Source of the DNA: DATCJA01 sp963814955
GTDB lineage: Bacteria; Acidobacteriota; Vicinamibacteria; Vicinamibacterales; UBA2999
Assembly: GCA_963814955.1 (NCBI GenBank)
Contig: CAWFEX010000008.1
Span: 1,240,001 to 1,304,000 of the forward strand
DNA length: 64,000 nt
Direction of reading: 5' to 3'
The notes beneath the pieces were generated by a model. The model saw only the letters and a list, made by a program, of their open reading frames with translations. It searched no databases and was not told where the DNA came from. The position numbers were made by a program, and so were the translations under genes. Positions 8,509-17,139 of this stretch are shown here, piece by piece; positions within the stretch are counted from its first letter, which is position 1; every line of letters starts with the position of its first letter.

Positions 8509-8641
8509 GCCGGGTCCAACCACCTCCGCCAAGGTCGCGTCGCTGCGCGACGCGACAAGCAGTGCTGCTTGGCGGTTCGCCTGCGAACCGCCCTGGTGGT
8601 CCGCCGTAGCTTTACGCGAAGGCGGAAAGGACCCGGCCTAC
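8509..8641. repeat. nested palindromic cassette
   Basis: Outer arms GCCGGGTCC and GGACCCGGC enclose three back-to-back perfect hairpins: 8534-8556 (10-bp stem, 3-base loop), 8557-8570 (6-bp stem) and 8571-8592 (10-bp stem, 2-base loop), plus a CCACC/GGTGG pair. The outer element without the three inner hairpins is present at 29687-29744, which suggests an insertion into a pre-existing palindrome. Confidence 0.8.
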
Positions 8642-8656
8642 GATTACGAAACGCGG

Positions 8657-10072
8657 TCAAAGTCGCGGGGTGGTGCTTCGCACCCTCGGGGACGGCATTG
8701 TTTCCCGGCCGGCGTTCGGCACGGTGAGGAACGGGAACACGTCGAGGTACGGCCTGTCGTTCTCCTCCACACCGTCGCCAAGCGTGTTGTTGGGTGCACG
8801 CTGAAATGCAGGAGTCAGTGGTGTTGCGCCCGCCATCGCCTGGAGCGCGATATCCACCACGTCGTCTCCGACTCGGCGGCCGTTCGGGAAACCGGCCATA
8901 TCGCCAGCCAACACGCCGAGCCGATGCGGACGCGCAGACGGAGCAATGCCCGTGTTGAGCCGCAGCATTTCCGAAGGTCTCGGGTTGGTACCGATTTGAT
9001 TGAGTCCGGGAATGCCGGTCAGGAAGATTGTGACCAGATCGTTTCTCGGTGTTGGCGGCGTCTGCAGACCGAAAAGTGCCTGCATCAGCCTGGGGAGCTC
9101 GGGATTGGTCACGAAGCTGAGTGCGGCGCCGTCGCCGGTCGGTTCGAGTCCGTTGAACACGTCCTTGGTGCCGACGGGAATCACCGCTTCGTTGACGAGC
9201 GGGTTGCCAAGGCGCGAGACCTGGACCCAGTCGCCGGCCTGAGACTGCCCCATCGCATTGCGCGTCGTCGTGCTCCTGCGGCTGGCGGTCGACCACACGC
9301 CGATCGCTGCGCTTGGATCGGAGGCACTCGCGGGACGCATGCCGTTGCGCGTCACAGCCGAAATCGGCAACTCGATGGCGACGCTGTGGACGTTGAATCC
9401 CGCGAGGCTGTCGATCGGCGCGCCAAGGCCGTTCACGAGCGTGCGGAGCTGAAGCAGGTCGAATGTCGCGCCCAGGTCGACGTAGAACCCCTCTTCGCGC
9501 GGGCCCGCGAAGACCCGCAGATCGTGGGGAATGACCGCATGCACGCCCGATCCAAGCTGGCCGTTGTAATCGCGAATTGAGCTGCGGCCGACGTTCGCCG
9601 GAAGCACGGGCAGATCGGCGGCCAGCAGCGTGGAGCTGCCGGTGCGTCTCGGCCCGACAACTCTGGTCAGGTTGTAGAACTGGCGGACGTTCAAGTCCGG
9701 GTCGTCGAAAGAGCTCACGGGACCGGTGTTGTAGAGGAACGTGTTCGGGTTACGAATCTCGGTCCGGAACTGCCACTGATAGGTGATGTCCTCCACCGCG
9801 TCGCCGGTGTTGTCGATCATGATTTCGTAGAGGACGTTGTCGTCGAATTTCCAGAAGTTGGGTCCCGAGCTGGGAAACTGCAGCGGAATGAAGTTCGAGA
9901 TCAGCACAACACGGTCAGTGCGTTCGGGACTCACAAAGGCGTACACGTCCGTATTGTCCGCAAGCGGATCCTGGCTGATGAGCGGCGCCTCGCGGTGACT
10001 CGAGGCCCTGGTCAGCGTTGTGAAAGGGACCGCCACGATAAAGGCCATGGCGGCATAGGTAAGCTTCCTCAC
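8657..10072 (-). CDS. DUF4331 domain-containing exported protein
   Basis: A 471-residue secreted protein. The signal peptide (residues 1-20) precedes the DUF4331 hallmark ASSHREAPLISQDPLADNTD and YAFVSPERTDRVVLISNF. The domain spans nearly the whole protein and ends with an NDRPYLDVFPFL motif. The start is the GTG at 10072, with GGAGGTG six bases upstream; the longer open frame to 10168 lacks such a site. Biochemical role of the family is not known. It lies directly downstream of the ECF sigma/anti-sigma pair, so it may be in that regulon. Confidence 0.9.
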   Translation of the reverse strand: MRKLTYAAMAFIVAVPFTTLTRASSHREAPLISQDPLADNTDVYAFVSPERTDRVVLISNFIPLQFPSSGPNFWKFDDNVLYEIMIDNTGDAVEDITYQWQFRTEIRNPNTFLYNTGPVSSFDDPDLNVRQFYNLTRVVGPRRTGSSTLLAADLPVLPANVGRSSIRDYNGQLGSGVHAVIPHDLRVFAGPREEGFYVDLGATFDLLQLRTLVNGLGAPIDSLAGFNVHSVAIELPISAVTRNGMRPASASDPSAAIGVWSTASRRSTTTRNAMGQSQAGDWVQVSRLGNPLVNEAVIPVGTKDVFNGLEPTGDGAALSFVTNPELPRLMQALFGLQTPPTPRNDLVTIFLTGIPGLNQIGTNPRPSEMLRLNTGIAPSARPHRLGVLAGDMAGFPNGRRVGDDVVDIALQAMAGATPLTPAFQRAPNNTLGDGVEENDRPYLDVFPFLTVPNAGRETMPSPRVRSTTPRL

Positions 10073-10130
10073 GTAGCACCTCCACAGGCGTCTACGGATC
10101 GAAGCGGGTTGTGGATCTCTGAGGCGAGTG

Positions 10131-10939
10131 TTAAATCGTTGCCGGCTTGCCGACGAGATACATGGCACCAGTCGGCGCGGGCACGCCCCCGGCGGGCTCG
10201 ATGGTGACAGCCACGGCGGCGGGTGGAGGAATATCCGGCGGGGTGTTGAAAAACGTCATCCCTGCGCCTCCCGGATCAGGGGTCAGCAGTCCAGCGCTGA
10301 TCGGTGCTTGCGCTGTGACGACCCATACCTGATACACGCGACCGCTGGGAAGCGCCGGAAGATTGGACGCGGTGAACACCATCCCGCGGGCGCGGCTCCA
10401 CAGAGCGCGCGCGCTGGCGTCCGGTGCGGCCGCCTGTCCCATCAGATCGATTCGCACAAGATCCGGCGCAGCCAGTACGCCCATTGCGGACTGCAACTCC
10501 CCGCTCACGCGACGCGCGTCGGCGACGACGCGCTCAGCCGCCGCGGCTTGCAGGACTGCCTGTTCAAGACGCGCCTCGAGATCTGCAACGCGAGCCTGAA
10601 GGTTGACCGCGTACGCACCCAGGCCAACGGCCATCACCAGCGTTGCCGCGAGCGGCAGCCAGCGGATGACGTGTCCCGCCCCCTGCCGAGACGACATCGA
10701 CGTTTGCGAGGGACCTCGGCCATACGAGTCGAGCACTCTTTGCCGCAACTCGGAACGAGGGGTGCGCAAAGGCACACTCTGCGCCAGGGCGTCCGCAACC
10801 TCCTGAAATGCGCGTACCTCCTCGAGACACTCGGCGCAGGCGGCCAGATGCGTCTCGAACGCGACACGCTCGTCGGGATCGAGACTGCCGAGAACGTACG
10901 CCCCGCCTGGCCCTTGAGGTCACTGTGGGAGGAATTCAT
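10131..10939 (-). CDS. anti-sigma factor, RskA type, with apparent frameshift
   Basis: The gene starts with an ATG overlapping the sigma-factor stop (ATGA) and reads NSSHSDLKGQAG. One base then appears to be missing from the GGGG run at 10901-10904. In the adjacent frame it continues as a zinc-binding anti-sigma domain (AYVLGSLDPDERVAF, then ETHLAACAEC with the HxxxCxxC ligands), a membrane helix (WLPLAATLVMAVGLGAYAV) and a C-terminal RskA domain (YQVWVVTAQAPISAGLL). As written, the intact part has no good start of its own. The product should hold the partner sigma factor inactive at the membrane. Confidence 0.85.
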
Positions 10940-11553
10940 GACCGTCCTTCCGCAAGCGTATCCCGCAGCTTCAGCAGGCCGAGACGAATGCGGCTCTTGA
11001 CCGTACCGAGCGGTTCCTCGAGACGATCGGCGATTTCGCGCTGCGTCAATCCTTCGTAGTACGCCAGCTCGATCACGAGCCTTTGCAACAAGGGCAGCTC
11101 AGAGAGCGCGCGCTGCACGAGCTTCGCGTTTTCGGCGTCGATGATCCTCGAAGCCGCATCGGGGACTGCAGCCGCGACGTCCTCGAGCGCGCGCGGTTCG
11201 TTGCTGCCCTGTGTGTCGGGTCTGGCGCGCCGGCTCCGCAGTTTGTCGATGGCACGCGTGCGCGCGATCATGAGCAGCCACGCCCCCACGGCCCCGCGCG
11301 AGGCATCATAACGGCCAGCCTGACGCCAGGCCTGCGCGAACACCTCCTGGACGACATCCTCGGCGTCTCCCTCGTCGCTGACGATTCGGAGGACGAGGGA
11401 ATAGATGGGGCGCGCATGGCGGTCGTACAGCCGGGCGGCAGCGTCGCTGTCGCCCGCTGCCAGCCGGTGAAGACAGTCTCGATCGTCAGCGTCGATTTCG
11501 GCGGACCCGGACCGAAACCCGGCCAGGGCGGCCAGAAGCCCCATTACAAACAT
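10936..11553 (-). CDS. ECF RNA polymerase sigma factor (SigK-like)
   Basis: A 205-residue sigma factor. Region 2 (RLYDRHARPIYSLVLRIV, then DAEDVVQEVFAQAW and GAWLLMIARTRAIDKLR) and region 4 (ALSELPLLQRLVIELAYYEG, then REIADRLEEPLGTVKSRI) are complete. Pairing with an RskA-type anti-sigma through an ATGA overlap places it in the SigK-like ECF group. ATGs at 11553 and 11544 are both possible starts. Likely targets include the downstream DUF4331 gene, but no promoter motif was established. Confidence 0.93.
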   Translation of the reverse strand: MFVMGLLAALAGFRSGSAEIDADDRDCLHRLAAGDSDAAARLYDRHARPIYSLVLRIVSDEGDAEDVVQEVFAQAWRQAGRYDASRGAVGAWLLMIARTRAIDKLRSRRARPDTQGSNEPRALEDVAAAVPDAASRIIDAENAKLVQRALSELPLLQRLVIELAYYEGLTQREIADRLEEPLGTVKSRIRLGLLKLRDTLAEGRS

Positions 11554-11621
11554 CTACGCAGCCGGAACGCGAACGGATCGTACCAGAAGGAGGGAAAACC
11601 TGGCGGCAGTCTTTCCGGCGG

Positions 11622-12311
11622 TCAGTGCGAGTAACGGTCGAGTGTCTGCAGCCAGAGGGTGACAGGCTCGGGATCGCCAGGAGCCGACCCGAACACGATG
11701 TCCTTCGTGTCGAGGCGCTTGCCGTAGAACCGTTGGTTAGCGTCGCGATCCTGTCGAACGGTGCTCCCGTTGATGGTCACGCCCGCAAATAAACCCCGTG
11801 CACGGGAGTAGCTCAGAATCTGGGCCCGCAGCTGCAGGTCCGTCGCCGCCTGGGCATCCCTGCCCACCGGGCCGGCCGCCACGGCAGCATCGGCGCCCAG
11901 CTTGAACTGGTTGGATACGAGGTTTTCGAGACCGCGACGATCGTTGATGATGAGAATGATGTCCGCCGCCTGACCACCGATCTGCAACCCGAAGCTGCCA
12001 CCGGTCAACGTCAGAAACGCAGGCGCGGACCAGCGGCCCTCATTACGGGCGCTGATGATGCCGCGGCCACGCGTGCCGCCGACAACAAAGCCGGCGCGCA
12101 GCGTACTGGGAAAAATGGCAATGCCTTCGGCCTTTCCGAGTATGGCCTCGGGAATGGCTTTGTCCTCGGCGCCCATGATTTCGCCAAAGATCGTGGCCGC
12201 TTCGCGGACGCGTCGCGCTTCCTCTGAATCCTGACGCGCACTCAGGGCTGGAGACAACCCCATCACGGCGACCGCTGCCAACGTCGCGGCGATCAATGGA
12301 ACTCTCGTCAT
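11622..12311 (-). CDS. SYLF-domain (YSC84-like) exported protein
   Basis: A 229-residue secreted protein. The signal peptide runs to about LSARQ (residue 27), followed by a complete SYLF domain: AIPEAILGKAEGIAIFPS, GRGIISARNEGRWSAPAF, GGSFGLQIGGQAADIILIIN, then LGADAAVAAGPVGRDAQA and ILSYSRARGLFAGVTINGS. SYLF proteins bind lipids in eukaryotes; bacterial members are periplasmic and of uncertain role. I chose the ATG at 12311 because residues from the earlier start at 12338 do not look like a signal peptide. The upstream gap contains an AAGTCAAAAG-type array. Confidence 0.9.
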   Translation of the reverse strand: MTRVPLIAATLAAVAVMGLSPALSARQDSEEARRVREAATIFGEIMGAEDKAIPEAILGKAEGIAIFPSTLRAGFVVGGTRGRGIISARNEGRWSAPAFLTLTGGSFGLQIGGQAADIILIINDRRGLENLVSNQFKLGADAAVAAGPVGRDAQAATDLQLRAQILSYSRARGLFAGVTINGSTVRQDRDANQRFYGKRLDTKDIVFGSAPGDPEPVTLWLQTLDRYSH

Positions 12312-12331
12312 AGGCAATACAGTATCTCTGT

Positions 12332-12379
12332 AAGTCAAAAGGCAAAAGTCAAAAGGAAAAAGGAAAAGGCAAAAGTCAA
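12332..12379. repeat. A-rich heptamer-like array
   Basis: Degenerate units AAGTCAAAA, GGCAAAA and GGAAAAA just upstream of the SYLF gene. Related to the GGTCAAA arrays but more A-rich. Confidence 0.7.
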
Positions 12380-12407
12380 CAGCTGATGTTGACGTGCGTG
12401 CCTGGCG

Positions 12408-13667
12408 TCAAAGGATTGCTGGGCTGGACGGCCGGAAATTTCCGCCGAGAATCGGAACCGAATCGGCGCCGAGCCAGCTGTCGAGGACCTTGGCGTAAAC
12501 GGCTCTGAAATCGGTCTCGTATCGCACGTCGTTCCCGGTGTTCTCCAGCGTTGGATTCGCCGGATTCGGGTCGAGCGACGCGGCAGTCCCATAAATACCG
12601 CCGCGAACGGCGCCGCCGATCGCCATCATGACGCCGGCAGCGCCATGGTCGGTTCCCTGGCTGCCGTTTTCGACGACCCTTCGGCCGAACTCCGAGAACT
12701 GAAGCACGAGCGTGTCGTTCAGCAGACCCTGGTTCTGGAGATCCGTGTAGAACGCCATCAAACCGTCACTGAACGTACCCATCAGATTGGCGTATGCGCC
12801 AGCGCCGGCGTTCCCCTGATTCGCGTGCGTGTCGAATCCTCCCGTCTGCACCCAGAACACCCTGGTCCCAATACCGCGGACCATGGCGCCGGCGACGGTG
12901 CGGAGCGCGAGCGCAAATCCGTTGTTTGGATACGTGACAGTGGAGACGTAGGTGTTGACCGTTCCGACCCGGTCAAGCGTATCGAGCGCGCCGCGAATCG
13001 AGCCGTTGACGAACGACAGATGCGGCCGACTGACCGAAACATGCGAGGAGATCTGCGTTGCGGCGATGCGCTCGTTCAACGCTTCGGCTCCGCTGTTAGG
13101 ACTCGAAAGACTGTAGGTCCGGGCATCCGGAATCGCCGGAACGGCGATGGTGCGCGAAATGAGCGCCCGCGGCGTGTCACGCGTCGAGTTCCAGCCGGCG
13201 AGCGCATCGACGGGCGCCGGCAGTGTTTCGAGGTATCGTCCGAGCCAGCCCAGTCCGGTTGGCGAGTTCGGATCGGCAGTACCCCAGATATCCGTCCCCT
13301 GAAAATGCGAGCGGCTGGAATTCAGATACCCGGTCCGCTGCACTATCGCGAGGCGGCCCTGATTGAAGATCTCACGCAGGCCATTGAGGCGTGGGTGCAG
13401 GCCGAGCGTCTTTCCACTGCTGTCGCTGCCGATTTGCAGCACCTGACCGGCAGGCACCGCGATGGCGGGCCGTCGGCTGTAGTAGAACGTGTCCTGATAC
13501 GGAATAACAGTGCTCAACGCGTCGTTCCCGCCGCTCAGATACACGACGACAAGATTTCGGCTGCGGGCCCCCTGCGCGAGCGCGATGTCGCTCAGGAACG
13601 CGGGAGCGGCAAAGCTCACGGTGAATGCCGCGACACCTTCACGAATGAAGTCTCGTCGGGTGATCAT
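12408..13667 (-). CDS. DUF1501 domain protein, Tat-exported
   Basis: A 419-residue protein starting MITRRDFIREG, a twin-arginine signal ending near LAQG. The mature part is DUF1501 (sulfatase-like fold): VVVYLSGGNDALSTVIPY, FWVQTGGFDTHANQG and SEFGRRVVENGSQGTDHGAA, which carries the conserved metal-site-like residues. The start is the ATG at 13667, four bases after the DUF1800 stop. DUF1800/DUF1501 pairs are common in planctomycetes and acidobacteria and are thought to be exported together. No activity has been assigned with confidence. Confidence 0.92.
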   Translation of the reverse strand: MITRRDFIREGVAAFTVSFAAPAFLSDIALAQGARSRNLVVVYLSGGNDALSTVIPYQDTFYYSRRPAIAVPAGQVLQIGSDSSGKTLGLHPRLNGLREIFNQGRLAIVQRTGYLNSSRSHFQGTDIWGTADPNSPTGLGWLGRYLETLPAPVDALAGWNSTRDTPRALISRTIAVPAIPDARTYSLSSPNSGAEALNERIAATQISSHVSVSRPHLSFVNGSIRGALDTLDRVGTVNTYVSTVTYPNNGFALALRTVAGAMVRGIGTRVFWVQTGGFDTHANQGNAGAGAYANLMGTFSDGLMAFYTDLQNQGLLNDTLVLQFSEFGRRVVENGSQGTDHGAAGVMMAIGGAVRGGIYGTAASLDPNPANPTLENTGNDVRYETDFRAVYAKVLDSWLGADSVPILGGNFRPSSPAIL

Positions 13668-13671
13668 CGGT

Positions 13672-15135
13672 CTAAATGAACTGATACTCGGCCGAGCCCA
13701 CAATCAGCCTGACGAGCCCGGCCGTCTTTGTGTTGGCCTGGGCGTCGGCGCCCGTCCACGCCGCGCCGGTTCTCAAATACGAGAGCAGATCGTTGTAGGG
13801 CTGCCGATCGAACGGCGACGGCGACAGCCGCTCGAACAGGAAGAAATCAAGCAGCGTCTCTGGCGTGCTGCGATACGACGTGGTCGAGCGGGAAATGTTG
13901 AACCGCTGATTGGCCGCCAGGGTCGCCGCGAAATTCATGCGGGCGAGCATCGCCCCGGTTGAAAACCATCCTGCACCGAGCTCCCATCCGTTGACATCGG
14001 GCGGCTCGAACAACGTCTGCCCCATGTTCGTCAGCGGCGTGCGCGCGGCATCGACGGAAAACCCCGACCAGCCAATCTCGCGGATCGCGCGAACCACGAA
14101 CTCGGCCGGCCACGAGTATCGCGAAAACCACCTGTCGGGATTGCTGAACCACTCGGACCGGAGAATGTGGCGGACAACGGGCTTCATTTCTGTTCCGCTC
14201 CGCAGGTACTCCGACGCGATGCTGTCGACGAATGCCGGATCCGGCGCTTCGAGCTCGCTGACAAAAAAGTTCCAGAGCTTGCGCGCCAGCCTTCGGGCCG
14301 TTTCCGGGTGCCGCGCCAGCGCCGTGATGAAGTCGATGCCGTCCTGCATCCCGTCGGCAGCCGATCGCGCAGGAATCGTCCGACTTCCGTCGCCGTAGAT
14401 GGGGAAGGTGAATGTCTTGGCAGTTGTGTCGTGCTGCCCCGCGTTGTAGAAAAACTCGTAGTACATGTTGGGATCGTTGGCCACTCCATTGGTGGCGTTC
14501 CGCAGATTCCAACCGGTAAACACGCGCGCCGCCGCGTAGACATCCTGCTCCGTGTAGTTGCCCACCCCCCAGGTGAAGAGCTCCATGATTTCGCGAGCGA
14601 AGTTCTCCTGCGGCCGATTGCGAACGTTCTGCCGGCCGTCGAGCCAGACGAGCATCGCCGGATCGCGGGCGATTTCGATCAGCAGACTGCGGAAGTTGCC
14701 AAGCGCGAATCTTCTGAACAGTTCGATCTGTCCGGGTGGACCGGGCAGGTCGCCCTGCTTCTGGGCCATCATCTTGGTGCCCTGCACCGCGCCGAAGGCG
14801 CCCGCGACCTTGCTGTAGGCTGTGGCGAAGTGGTTGTGCCAGAACAGCGTCATCTTTTCCTGGAGCGGACGCTGCGAATGCACCATCCGGAACAGCCAGC
14901 GCTGGCGCGCATCCTCGATGTTCGTGTTCGGCGAGAACTGGCCCCGCGTCGTTATGCTGACGTAGTCGCTGTGGCCGATCTTCGCATCCACATCATCAGG
15001 CTGCGCCTCGTAGTCGACGAGATAGTCGATGACGCTGGAAACAGGCGCGGTGGCAAACGTGACGAGATCTGCGGATGTCGGACCGAACGCCGCGCGCCGA
15101 AGCAGATGCTCGACTTGCCAGTTCTCTCGGGGCAT
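13672..15135 (-). CDS. DUF1800 domain-containing protein
   Basis: A 487-residue protein starting MPRENWQVEHLLRRAAFGPT, the typical DUF1800 opening. Further family motifs are EKMTLFWHNHFATAYSKV, RPQENFAREIMELFTWGVG, YTEQDVYAAARVFTGWN and a late PPDVNGWELG. No clear signal peptide is visible. The start is the ATG at 15135, with AGAGAG upstream. Transcribed with the DUF1501 gene (4-base gap). The two presumably work in the same unknown extracytoplasmic process. Confidence 0.92.
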   Translation of the reverse strand: MPRENWQVEHLLRRAAFGPTSADLVTFATAPVSSVIDYLVDYEAQPDDVDAKIGHSDYVSITTRGQFSPNTNIEDARQRWLFRMVHSQRPLQEKMTLFWHNHFATAYSKVAGAFGAVQGTKMMAQKQGDLPGPPGQIELFRRFALGNFRSLLIEIARDPAMLVWLDGRQNVRNRPQENFAREIMELFTWGVGNYTEQDVYAAARVFTGWNLRNATNGVANDPNMYYEFFYNAGQHDTTAKTFTFPIYGDGSRTIPARSAADGMQDGIDFITALARHPETARRLARKLWNFFVSELEAPDPAFVDSIASEYLRSGTEMKPVVRHILRSEWFSNPDRWFSRYSWPAEFVVRAIREIGWSGFSVDAARTPLTNMGQTLFEPPDVNGWELGAGWFSTGAMLARMNFAATLAANQRFNISRSTTSYRSTPETLLDFFLFERLSPSPFDRQPYNDLLSYLRTGAAWTGADAQANTKTAGLVRLIVGSAEYQFI

Positions 15136-15330
15136 GCGCTCTCTTGTGAAAACCCATTCTAGATGGCGCCGCGACGCCACAAATAATGAATTTTCTGAGA
15201 CAAATTACGATTTCGTGCGCAGTCGGCCGCCGCCCAGTGGGACGCGCTCAGGGATCGCGGATTTTACACCCGTTTCGCGCGGCGTCGGCACGCGTGGGCA
15301 TTTCTAATTTGTGATCCAGGAATCTGTGAT

Positions 15331-15870
15331 TTGATTGAGCCGGTGCCACGTCAGAAGCGAAAAGCCACCGGGCGCGCCGGTCGGCGCCGCGCCCCATCAA
15401 GCAGACGATCCCCCTCAGCAGCGCGCCGGCGCCCGGCTGAACAATCTTCGGTGACGAAAACGAACGGGGCGAACAGCGGCCTGGCGCCCGGCATGCAGGC
15501 CCTCAACACATACCTTGCCGTAGCGAACGTCGGGGCATCGATCGCCTTCCTCGAACGCGCGTTCGGGTTCACGCGCGGCGTCGTTCTGGCCGATGTGGAC
15601 GGCCAATTCCGGTACGCGGAAATGCGACATGGCAACGGCGTCGTGATGCTGATTCGCAAGGGCGACACGACTGCTGCGACCAGTGGCGTATCCGCCGTCT
15701 ATACATACGTGGACGATGTCGATCGGGCCCGTGAACTTGCGCGACAGGCTGGTGCAGGCGTCGAAACAGCCGAGGACAAGCCTTGGGGCGATCGGGTGGT
15801 CGCAGTAACCGATCCGGATGGATACCGCTGGATGCTCGCCACCTTCAAGAAGCTGGCGCCGTTCAGTTGA
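15331..15870 (+). CDS. VOC-family (glyoxalase/bleomycin-resistance fold) protein
   Basis: Residues 54-179 form a VOC domain: LNTYLAVANVGASIAFLERA, YAEMRHGNGVVMLIRKGD and DRVVAVTDPDGYRWMLATF, closest to the DUF1428/PhnB-like single-domain group. Before it is a strongly basic region (RQKRKATGRAGRRRAPSSRR onward) of about 40 residues if translation begins at TTG 15331 or GTG 15343. A start at GTG 15451 would remove it. No clear Shine-Dalgarno decides between them. Enzymatic role unknown; single gene. Confidence 0.8.
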   Translation: MIEPVPRQKRKATGRAGRRRAPSSRRSPSAARRRPAEQSSVTKTNGANSGLAPGMQALNTYLAVANVGASIAFLERAFGFTRGVVLADVDGQFRYAEMRHGNGVVMLIRKGDTTAATSGVSAVYTYVDDVDRARELARQAGAGVETAEDKPWGDRVVAVTDPDGYRWMLATFKKLAPFS

Positions 15871-15893
15871 TGCGACTTACTATCAGACAACGT

Positions 15894-15946
15894 AGGTCAA
15901 AGGTCAAAGGTCAAAGGTCAAAGGTCAAAAGTCAAAGGTCAAAAGT
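15894..15946. repeat. GGTCAAA tandem heptamer array
   Basis: Seven tandem 7-base units (five GGTCAAA, then AGTCAAA and GGTCAAA) between two convergent genes. The cleanest copy of the heptamer class in this window. Confidence 0.9.
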
Positions 15947-15963
15947 TGCGCGGCGGCCGGCGT

Positions 15964-17139
15964 TCAGTTCCGTGTCTCGGTGACTGCTGGGCGGGGCGGA
16001 GGCACACGGGTCAGCTCTTCGTAGCACGCCTCGTACATCGGCACCACGCGCTCCGCGCAAAAATGCACGCGCACCCTCTGGCACGCCGCGCTGGCGACGG
16101 CGCGATGACGCGCCGGATCGGTCAGTAGCGCAACCGCGCTCGCCGCCATCTCATCGAGCGCGTCGAGGGAATGAAGAAAGCCGCTTACGCCATCCTCGAT
16201 GACTTCGGGGAGTCCGCCGACCCGCGATGCGACCACCGGCACCTCGCACGCCATGGCTTCGAGCGCCGCCAGGCCGAAACTTTCCTGTGCCGACGGCAGC
16301 AGAAAGACGTCGCTCACGGACAGGAGAGGCACGACCTCTTCCTGTGCGCCCACTATGTCGATGAGGTGCGAGATCCCCAGCTCCCGGCCGAGCCGCGAGA
16401 CTCTCCCGAGCTCGGGGCCATCGCCCACCAGCAGAAGGCGCGCGGGCACCGCGCGCCGAATCCGATCGAATACGGCCAGTACCGCTTCGATCCGCTTGAC
16501 AGGGCGGAAATTGGAGACGTGAGTGACGATCTTGACGCTGCTGTCGCCGCCCGTGAATCGCTGCCGCAAGTCTGACACGTTCAGCCGGCGATGAATGCTG
16601 CAGTCGAGAAAGTTCGGAATGACGACGATGTTGGACCGTACTTTCAGTTCGGCATAGGTCGCCGCGCGCAGGCTCTCCGACACCGCCGTGACCCGGTCCG
16701 ACTGATCGATGGAAAACGCCACGATCTGCGAGTACGAGGGATCGTTTCCGACGAGTGTGATATCCGTGCCATGCAGCGTCGTCACGACGCGCGGAGCAGT
16801 CCCGCCGTTCGTTGAAGCCAGCACCTGACGCGACACGAACGCCGCAGTAGCATGCGGAACGGCATAGTGGGCATGGATGATGTCGAGCCTGAACTCGCGC
16901 GCGACTTGAACGATCTTGTTCGACAGCGAGAGCAGGTATTGGGGTTCTCGAAACAGCGGGTACGTTGGTGTCATCACCTGATGAAACGCCAGGCCGGCCT
17001 GGAATTCGCCCAGACGAAACGGCGTTTCAGTGCTGATGAAATGCACCTGATGCCCACGGCGAGCCAATGCTTTTCCAAGCTCCGTTGCCACGATGCCGCT
17101 GCCGCCGACCGATGCGTAACACACCATGCCGATGTTCAT
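15964..17139 (-). CDS. bshA: N-acetyl-alpha-D-glucosaminyl L-malate synthase BshA
   Basis: A 391-residue GT4 glycosyltransferase, first step of bacillithiol synthesis (UDP-GlcNAc plus L-malate). The BshA-specific N-terminus GGSGIVATELGKALARRGH (12-30), the HAHYAVPHA motif and TLHGTDITLVGNDPSY are present. The C-terminal UDP-binding E-x7-E region reads SAQESFGLAALEAMACEVPV. The length equals typical BshA. It overlaps bshB1 by ATGA, so both are made from one message. The third enzyme, BshC, is not in this window. Confidence 0.95.
   Translation of the reverse strand: MNIGMVCYASVGGSGIVATELGKALARRGHQVHFISTETPFRLGEFQAGLAFHQVMTPTYPLFREPQYLLSLSNKIVQVAREFRLDIIHAHYAVPHATAAFVSRQVLASTNGGTAPRVVTTLHGTDITLVGNDPSYSQIVAFSIDQSDRVTAVSESLRAATYAELKVRSNIVVIPNFLDCSIHRRLNVSDLRQRFTGGDSSVKIVTHVSNFRPVKRIEAVLAVFDRIRRAVPARLLLVGDGPELGRVSRLGRELGISHLIDIVGAQEEVVPLLSVSDVFLLPSAQESFGLAALEAMACEVPVVASRVGGLPEVIEDGVSGFLHSLDALDEMAASAVALLTDPARHRAVASAACQRVRVHFCAERVVPMYEACYEELTRVPPPRPAVTETRN

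Noticed and set aside
9135..9155. GGTTCGAGTCC, tRNA T-loop-like
   Set aside because: Lies inside the DUF4331 coding region; no acceptor stem or cloverleaf around it.
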